From Spirochaetaceae bacterium (GTDB lineage: Bacteria > Spirochaetota > Spirochaetia > Treponematales > Rectinemataceae), in assembly GCA_016794765.1 (NCBI GenBank), contig JAEUJG010000488.1, positions 1 to 7,487 on the forward strand: a DNA stretch of 7,487 nt, written 5' to 3'. The notes beneath the pieces were generated by a model. That model saw only the letters and a list, made by a program, of their open reading frames with translations, had not been told where the DNA came from and ran no database searches. The position numbers and the translations under genes are program-made. Below are positions 5,034-7,487 of this stretch, in pieces; the first letter of the stretch is position 1; each line of letters opens with the position of its first letter.

Positions 5034-5984
5034 CTAGAGGGCGAAGAGGTCGAGTTCGGCCGAGAGCCGCTTGAGCATGTGGGTGCCCGCGACGCTGTTC
5101 CCGCGCGGATCAAGGGCCGGTCCGAAGCTGCCGATGCCGCAACGGCGCTTGGCCGCGGCCAGGATCCCGCCGCCCACGCCGCTCTTGGCCGGCAATCCGG
5201 CGTCCACGCCGAATTCCCCGGAACCGTCATAGAGGCCACAGGTGGCCATCAAGCTTTTCACGATGCGCGCGGTCCGCACCGCGAGGAGGCGCTCGCCGGA
5301 CCAGGGCGCGACGCCGTCATAGGCCAAGAGGGAGCCCGCGCGCGCCAGGTCGGCCGCGTCGAGCAGCATCGAACACTGGAGAAAATAGGCTTCGAGGCTC
5401 TCCTCCACGTCGCCGTCGAGGAGTCCGAGCTCCTTCAGGAACCAGGCGATGGAGCGGTTGCGGTTCGCGGTGCCGCGCTCGGAGGCGTAGACGGTTTCGT
5501 CGCTGGTCACGGCGTCGCCGCTCCCGCGGCCGCAGGCGCGGCCGACAAAGGAACGCAGGCCGGCCGCCCTGGCCGACGGTTCCGAGGCGCCGCCGGAGCC
5601 GGCGACCGCTTCGGGCAGGAGCGAGGCGACGACGATGGCGCCGGCGTTGATCATGGGATTGTAGGGCTTGCCGAGGCGCGAGGTCTCGAGCCGGATGATC
5701 GAGTTGAAGGGGTCGCCGGTCGGCTCCTTGCCGACGCGGGAAAACACGGCGTCCTCGCCCCGTTCCTCGAGGACGTAGGCGAGAGCGAAGGCCTTGGAGA
5801 CGCTCTGGATGGAAAAGCGGACCCGTGAATCGCCGGCTTCAAAGAGGTGGCCCTCGCCGTCCGCCAAGGCCAGGCCGACAAGGCCGGGATCGACCGCCGC
5901 CAGGGCGGGTATGTAGGAGGCGCAGGCGCCTCCCGGCGCGAGGGCGCGGCTTTCCCGGACGAGAGTTTCGAGTAGTTCCTTCAT
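5034..5984 (-). CDS. glsA: Glutaminase (GlsA type)
   Basis: A 316-residue serine-dependent glutaminase with a beta-lactamase-like fold, hydrolysing L-glutamine to glutamate and ammonia in the cytoplasm. Visible hallmarks are the catalytic S-x-x-K (S61-V-S-K64 in FSIQSVSKAF), NPMINAGAI (109-117), the SERGTANRNR block (168-177) with the conserved Glu169 and Asn176, Tyr200 in YFLQCS, KSGVGGG (267-273) and a C-terminal P-x-LD-x-x-GNSVAG block (289-300). A Gly/Ala/Ser-rich stretch (about 124-141) looks like a small loop insertion. The N-terminus, with YIPALAAVDP at 24-33, aligns with the family's usual start, supporting this ATG. No Shine-Dalgarno lies upstream, and the -10 box is only seven bases from the ATG, so the message may be leaderless. 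The nitroreductase follows 23 bases after its stop. Confidence 0.95.
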   Translation of the reverse strand: MKELLETLVRESRALAPGGACASYIPALAAVDPGLVGLALADGEGHLFEAGDSRVRFSIQSVSKAFALAYVLEERGEDAVFSRVGKEPTGDPFNSIIRLETSRLGKPYNPMINAGAIVVASLLPEAVAGSGGASEPSARAAGLRSFVGRACGRGSGDAVTSDETVYASERGTANRNRSIAWFLKELGLLDGDVEESLEAYFLQCSMLLDAADLARAGSLLAYDGVAPWSGERLLAVRTARIVKSLMATCGLYDGSGEFGVDAGLPAKSGVGGGILAAAKRRCGIGSFGPALDPRGNSVAGTHMLKRLSAELDLFAL

Positions 5985-5991
5985 GGTTGGC

Positions 5992-6021
5992 AGTATAGCG
6001 CCGCGGCGAAGGCTTCCTCAA
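5992..6021 (-). promoter_or_regulatory. Promoter of glsA, giving a possibly leaderless mRNA
   Basis: Read on the minus strand: TTGAGG (6016-6021), an 18-base spacer and TATACT (5992-5997, 5 of 6). Only seven bases (GCCAACC) separate the -10 from the glsA ATG, so transcription should start at or within a base or two of the start codon. It lies in the 57-base gap between the four-cysteine protein gene and glsA. Confidence 0.6.
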
Positions 6022-6041
6022 TGCGAGGGGCGGCGTTCACG

Positions 6042-6221
6042 CTATTTGAGCCCCGGTTTTTCCTCGAAGGCGGGACAGTGCCGGCGCGTCGCCGCGAAGA
6101 CCTCGAGGGAGGGGAGGCGCTGGCTCTTGATGCCGAACACCTCGCAGGAGCGTGGGAAGGAGGGATCCCAGGTGACGTGGAAATGGAGACACTTGAGGCA
6201 GTCGGGCGCGCGTTCGCTCAC
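6042..6221 (-). CDS. Small four-cysteine protein, conserved type of unknown function
   Basis: A 59-residue protein starting with GTG and ending in TAG, easily missed because it is short and lacks ATG. It has C8-x2-C11, then C26 and C49, with H13 and H15 beside the first pair. Readable segments are CLKCLHFHVTWDPSFPRSC (8-26), VFGIKSQRLPSLEVF (28-42) and HCPAF (48-52). I recall similar short CxxC...VTWD..FP..C...GIKS..LPS.EV...C..F proteins in other bacteria, usually named hypothetical. That is from memory, and I assign no function. Four Cys in this pattern suggest a zinc or iron-sulphur site. There is no membrane segment or signal peptide. GGGGGGAA (6228-6235) lies six bases upstream of GTG, and the frame stays open further upstream but offers no better start. 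It points the same way as glsA, 57 bases upstream of it. Confidence 0.8.
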   Translation of the reverse strand: MSERAPDCLKCLHFHVTWDPSFPRSCEVFGIKSQRLPSLEVFAATRRHCPAFEEKPGLK

Positions 6222-6315
6222 GAGAAGTTCCCCCCGGCCCGATGGTAGCGCGGCTTCCGTCGGCCGCGCAAGCGCCTCCGCCCCCGCGCCGCCTCTTCTC
6301 GCTTGCCGCGGCGGC

Positions 6316-6321
6316 CATAAT
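6316..6321 (+). promoter_or_regulatory. Weak -10 candidate for the rhomboid gene
   Basis: CATAAT (5 of 6 to the -10 consensus) lies 16 bases before the rhomboid ATG, with no convincing -35 at the right distance. It is one of the few AT-rich spots in the 116-base divergent gap between the four-cysteine protein and the rhomboid gene. Confidence 0.3.
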
Positions 6322-6337
6322 TCCGTACAGTAGATCC

Positions 6338-6973
6338 ATGGACCGATCCAGCTTGCTTCGCCGGCCTTTCCGCTATTCGAACAACAGCATAGCGCTCTGG
6401 CTCATCGGCGCGAACATCCTCGTCTTCGCCCTCCGCCTCCTGGCGCCCGAGCTCGCCTATCTCCTCGCCCTCAATCCCCTCGCCGTCCTCTCGGGCAAGC
6501 TCTGGCAACCCTTAACCTACATGTTCCTCCACGCCGATCTTTCCCATCTTCTCGTCAACATGCTCGGCCTCCTTTTCTTCGGCACCCAGGTCGAGCGGGA
6601 ACTGGGGAGCAGGGAGTTCCTCCTCTACTATCTCGTGACCGGTTTCCTCGCCGGCCTCTTCTCCTTCGCCGCCTATCTTCTCACCGGCGCCTACGGGGTC
6701 TTCCTCCTCGGCGCCTCGGGCGCCGTCTTCGCGGTGCTCCTCGCCTTCGCGGCCATCTACCCGACCGCGGAGATCTACGTCTGGGGCATCCTGCCGGTGC
6801 GCGCGCCCCTCCTCGTGATCGGCTACACCCTCATCGAGATTTTCTCCGAGCTCTTCAGCTTCAGGAGTTCCGTCGCCCATCTCACCCACCTCGCGGGCTT
6901 CGGCTTCGGGTGGCTCTATTTCCTCGTGCGCTTCGGCGTAAATCCCGGGCGCCGCTTCTTCCCGAGGCGATAG
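6338..6973 (+). CDS. Rhomboid-family intramembrane serine protease
   Basis: A 211-residue polytopic membrane protein that cleaves other membrane proteins within or near their transmembrane segments. Landmarks are the first membrane helix (about 18-35), WQPLTYMFLHADLSHLLVNM (56-75) with the conserved His65, His70 and Asn74, the catalytic Ser127 in GASG (125-128), and the catalytic His184 in THLAGFGFGW (183-192). About six membrane helices are visible and all catalytic residues are present, so it should be an active protease. I chose the ATG at 6338 over the in-frame start at 6242. MDRSSLLRRPFRY is a typical N-terminus, and the extra 32 residues are low-complexity and overlap the divergent gap. 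No clear Shine-Dalgarno precedes the ATG. The next gene starts ten bases after the stop, in the same frame. Confidence 0.93.
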   Translation: MDRSSLLRRPFRYSNNSIALWLIGANILVFALRLLAPELAYLLALNPLAVLSGKLWQPLTYMFLHADLSHLLVNMLGLLFFGTQVERELGSREFLLYYLVTGFLAGLFSFAAYLLTGAYGVFLLGASGAVFAVLLAFAAIYPTAEIYVWGILPVRAPLLVIGYTLIEIFSELFSFRSSVAHLTHLAGFGFGWLYFLVRFGVNPGRRFFPRR

Positions 6974-6982
6974 GCGGCATCG

Positions 6983-7487
6983 GTGCGGCTTCCGGTCCCG
7001 GGCGGTCCGCGGAGGGCGGCTTCGCTCGCGGGATTCCTGGTCCTCCTGCCCCTCCTGGCGCCCCTCCTGGCGCCCGGCCTCGCGCCCTTGGCATCACGGC
7101 TCGGGAATCGGTCCCGGCCCGCCGGGGCCGCTTCTCTGGCCGCGGAGGCGCCTACCATCCTCGGCGGCGAGTTCTGGGCCGAGCTCGAGCCCGTGCCCCA
7201 GGAAGGCGATCCCTGGCCGCTCACGAGCGAGGACGCCGCGCTCCGCCTCGTGGAGGAGGCGGCCTTCGTCTTCGCCGGCATGGTGTCGGGCTTCGAGTTC
7301 GACTACACGCCCCTCGACCGGGTCCGCGGCCTCGAGGAGCGCTTTGCCATGAAGCCACTCGGACACGTTCCGCGCGGCGATCCGCGCCTCGTTCCCGGCG
7401 CGGCGCGCGTCGAGGGCGAGCGCGTCATCGGTCGTGTCGAGTTCCGGCCCGACCGCAACGACCGCCTGGAGCTCGAGGCCTTCGCCA
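6983..7487 (+). CDS. Probable exported protein of unknown function, N-terminal part (cut by window edge)
   Basis: A frame open from GTG at 6983 to the end of the window (168 complete codons). It begins with a positively charged n-region (PRRAAS) and a long hydrophobic, Leu/Ala/Pro-rich core (about 14-37), which I read as a signal peptide or anchor. No clear lipobox cysteine is present. The mature part is soluble and acidic: GGEFWAELEPVP (61-72), DPWPLTSEDAALRLVEEA (76-93), FVFAGMVSGFEFDYTPLDR (95-113) and GDPRLVP (132-138). The FVFAGMVSGFEFDYTP block resembles a family of secreted treponemal proteins I remember only as uncharacterised. The GTG is the most upstream start after the rhomboid stop, which is in the same frame, and only this start gives the signal sequence. 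The spacing suggests cotranscription with, and translational coupling to, the rhomboid gene. Confidence 0.78.
   Translation, partial: MRLPVPGGPRRAASLAGFLVLLPLLAPLLAPGLAPLASRLGNRSRPAGAASLAAEAPTILGGEFWAELEPVPQEGDPWPLTSEDAALRLVEEAAFVFAGMVSGFEFDYTPLDRVRGLEERFAMKPLGHVPRGDPRLVPGAARVEGERVIGRVEFRPDRNDRLELEAFA
7052..7075 (+). repeat. 12-bp tandem duplication in the signal-peptide coding region
   Basis: CTCCTGGCGCCC occurs twice back to back (7052-7063 and 7064-7075), in frame, encoding LLAP twice in the hydrophobic core of the exported protein. A degenerate CTCCTGCCC precedes it. Slippage here would lengthen or shorten the signal segment by four residues. Confidence 0.85.

Noticed and set aside
6242..6337. 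Upstream extension of the rhomboid gene from the ATG at 6242
   Set aside because: It adds 32 Ala/Pro/Arg-rich residues. The usual rhomboid N-terminus begins at 6338, and a -10-like CATAAT lies inside the extension.
6037..6339. A 100-codon minus-strand frame with an ATG across the rhomboid upstream region
   Set aside because: Arg/Gly/Pro-rich low-complexity translation. The real minus-strand gene here is in another frame (6042-6221, GTG start) with a protein-like cysteine pattern.

Overview
The window is GC-rich bacterial DNA with strongly G/C-ending codons, and it most resembles a high-GC spirochaete (Treponema/Spirochaeta-like). The lineage call is an inference. It rests on the style of SecD and SecF (a long helical stretch before the SecD LGLDLSGG motif and a long SecF periplasmic domain), the yajC-secD-secF order, and a secreted protein at the right edge that resembles a family I associate with treponemes.

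Left to right: (1) The 5' part of a TetR-type repressor gene reads leftward off the window. Its promoter is overlapped by a 25-bp palindrome that is probably its own operator. (2) A rightward operon, yajC-secD-secF, encodes the accessory part of the Sec translocase and ends in a clear intrinsic terminator. secD and secF overlap by one base. (3) A tRNA-Cys(GCA) gene follows, with a good promoter about 140 bases upstream. Its leader carries a near-perfect 51-bp tandem duplication that includes the first eight bases of the tRNA. A terminator lies just downstream. (4) A compact, very symmetrical 145-bp set of nested inverted repeats ends one base from the stop codon of the next gene. (5) A leftward group comprises a 59-residue four-cysteine protein with a GTG start, a GlsA-type glutaminase with its own promoter so close to its ATG that the mRNA may be leaderless, and a nitroreductase-family flavoprotein. 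(6) A rightward pair comprises a rhomboid intramembrane serine protease and, ten bases after its stop and in the same frame, a secreted or exported protein that runs off the right edge.

Functional themes are protein export and membrane proteolysis (YajC-SecD-SecF, rhomboid, exported protein) and small-molecule metabolism (glutaminase, nitroreductase). I see no CRISPR array, transposase, phage gene or defence system. The unexplained parts are the duplicated tRNA-Cys leader, the 145-bp palindromic element and the small four-cysteine protein.
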